From CAZDCZ01 sp964504155 (lineage in GTDB: Bacteria; Bacteroidota; Bacteroidia; Bacteroidales; UBA12077): 6,766 nt of DNA. Every line of letters begins with the position of its first letter. The first letter of the stretch is position 1. Position numbers and translations under genes: made by a program. The stretch covers positions 1 to 6,766 of the forward strand of contig CAZDCZ010000112.1 in the NCBI GenBank assembly GCA_964504155.1, read 5' to 3'. Positions 6,601-6,766 of this stretch are shown here, in pieces. The notes under the pieces were generated by a model. That model was given only the letters and a program-made list of their open reading frames with translations, did not search any database and was not told the DNA's origin.

Positions 6601-6751
6601 CCCTTATAAAAAAATAATGGGAATTAAATGCGACACATATCTGTTTAATGTTATGATATTGTGGATATTTACACTAATTCTATATATAACACTTCGATTA
6701 GATTTATTAAAACAAATGATAAATTTATTCGATAAAAAGAAATTAAAGTAA
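3665..6751 (+). CDS. ABCG-like ABC half-transporter with TerB-like and FHA-like N-terminal domains
   Basis: Complete 1028-residue inner-membrane protein with ATPase and permease in one chain. Residues 1-140 are helical and TerB-like. Residues 150-240 form a beta-rich, FHA-like segment (LFINGNEISKNSIYEFKKGNSI, 201-222). The ATPase (255-490) has Walker A GSSGVGKT (290-297), Q-loop Gln339, signature SGGQR (399-403), Walker B LLIDEP (419-424) and switch His455. The D-loop reads SGLSS, with Ser429 where Asp is usual. CPYCGN (504-509) may bind metal. Membrane segments lie near 593-612, 634-652, 681-701, 711-729, 735-758 and 993-1011. The loop between helices 2 and 3 (EREKFLNLSRKSYLNSK, 664-680) is the ABCG-type coupling element. 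Between helices 5 and 6 lies a domain of about 230 residues with SRWAYEALAV (783-792) and a likely coiled coil (915-962). The ATPase-before-permease order and type-2 fold imply a homodimeric exporter. The substrate is unknown. I recognise the layout from unnamed Bacteroidota transporters. All catalytic motifs are present and no frameshift is seen. Confidence 0.92.
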   Translation: MTDPILKTIVRLISLFVNIDKEVELQLIYPVISDYLRQYTNSSNINDLIEIFKFYNLQYKSNKNSNFLKEISIKSVKLLRLINNINTELEQKDKFDLFFVLLKILQQKNEIIPDEIDFLQTVALSFNISNLEYNNLIAFALKEDSDIINNKNVLVIDSNNKISENRLVRHLQRKKLNGSIYILNVSSVNIFLFYYTGNDQLFINGNEISKNSIYEFKKGNSISSYKMGLQNVKLKPIYYTEVGMEFVNSSSIERIHLSVKDLTYKHNKNTYGIRPFSFNSESYLFVGIIGSSGVGKTTMLNVLNGNLKPNKGQVLLNGHNIHDRNNKELFNGLIGYVPQDDLLIDELTVFQNLYFSAKLCFADYSEEQINLSVENVLSQLDLLSIKDLKVGKPLEKVISGGQRKRLNIGLEIMRSPSVLLIDEPTSGLSSNDSLNIINLLRELTLQGKLVIVNIHQPSSNIYKFFDQLLVMDTGGRVVYSGDPMEAIVYFKTLNNQVNASEKECPYCGNVNTEIILEIITEKILNDNGQYTNKRKTPASKWYSKYKENIDSKIVIENKKYPLPKNKLKIPNKINQFKIFSYRNLLTKLENKQYMLISLLEAPLLAIILGYFSKYIIGTENDSNVYIFSENVNIPSFFLMGILVAIFMGLLISAEEIIKDKKLLEREKFLNLSRKSYLNSKIVYLFCLSAIQIFLFVIISNHILQIKGLTFQYWLILFSTICFANMLGLNISSGLKSVIAIYILIPFLIMPQILLSGTIIEFDKLHNKLTSKLYPPVIADLMASRWAYEALAVTQFKNNEYEKNFYNIEKEESEASFYLNVLIPELISLVDECETHLITDNNYIKAKKGIEILKNELPYFKKIKDLPEDIIINKLSLKNLDKNLINIIREYLTDIRFFYSSYLDQALYKKDKVINTINSHKNYESVQKLKQMYFNKSLSNLVKQNDELEKVIKYNNKLIRKMEPIYIAPVLNNGRAHYYAPYKKIMGIKCDTYLFNVMILWIFTLILYITLRLDLLKQMINLFDKKKLK

Positions 6752-6766
6752 TTTTATATATTAGTT

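Noticed and set aside
220..6751. The three genes as one functional system
   Set aside because: Orientation, spacing and a terminator make them separate units, and their inferred roles (RNA modification, an exported protein, an exporter) do not obviously connect.

Overview
The window looks like a piece of an AT-rich Bacteroidota genome, probably from the Bacteroidales side. Three observations point there: no Shine-Dalgarno sequence precedes any of the three genes, a TTTG / TAnnTTTG-like promoter lies ahead of the middle gene, and all three proteins follow layouts I associate with that phylum. The phylum is a fair inference. Anything finer is a guess, because there is no rRNA or marker gene here.

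Layout. Positions 1-219 are non-coding and hold a degraded, relatively GC-rich inverted repeat of dispersed-repeat type plus two small hairpins. Positions 220-2202 (minus strand) encode a complete U32-family protein of 660 residues with the four-cysteine cluster signature, closest in size and layout to the 23S rRNA hydroxylation factor RlhA. Positions 2203-2720 separate divergent genes and contain a two-hairpin palindromic repeat, a candidate Bacteroidota-type promoter and a perfect 7-bp inverted repeat. Positions 2721-3209 (plus) encode a 162-residue exported protein of unknown function. Positions 3223-3352 form a 130-bp MITE-like element with 16-bp imperfect terminal inverted repeats and a probable 5-6 bp target duplication. 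A good rho-independent terminator follows at 3378-3408, then about 250 bases of very AT-rich spacer with a possible coding relic. Positions 3665-6751 (plus) encode a complete 1028-residue ABCG-like half-transporter that joins a TerB-like domain, an FHA-like segment, the ATPase, a CPxC knuckle and a six-helix permease in one chain.

How the genes relate. They do not form an operon. The U32 gene diverges from the other two, and a terminator separates the secreted-protein gene from the transporter. I see no shared pathway and no evidence of a new multi-gene system. The most interesting items are the small MITE, apparently inserted between a gene and its own terminator; the paired, mutually exclusive hairpins between divergent genes; and the multidomain transporter of unknown substrate with a large extracytoplasmic domain and a Ser in place of the D-loop Asp.
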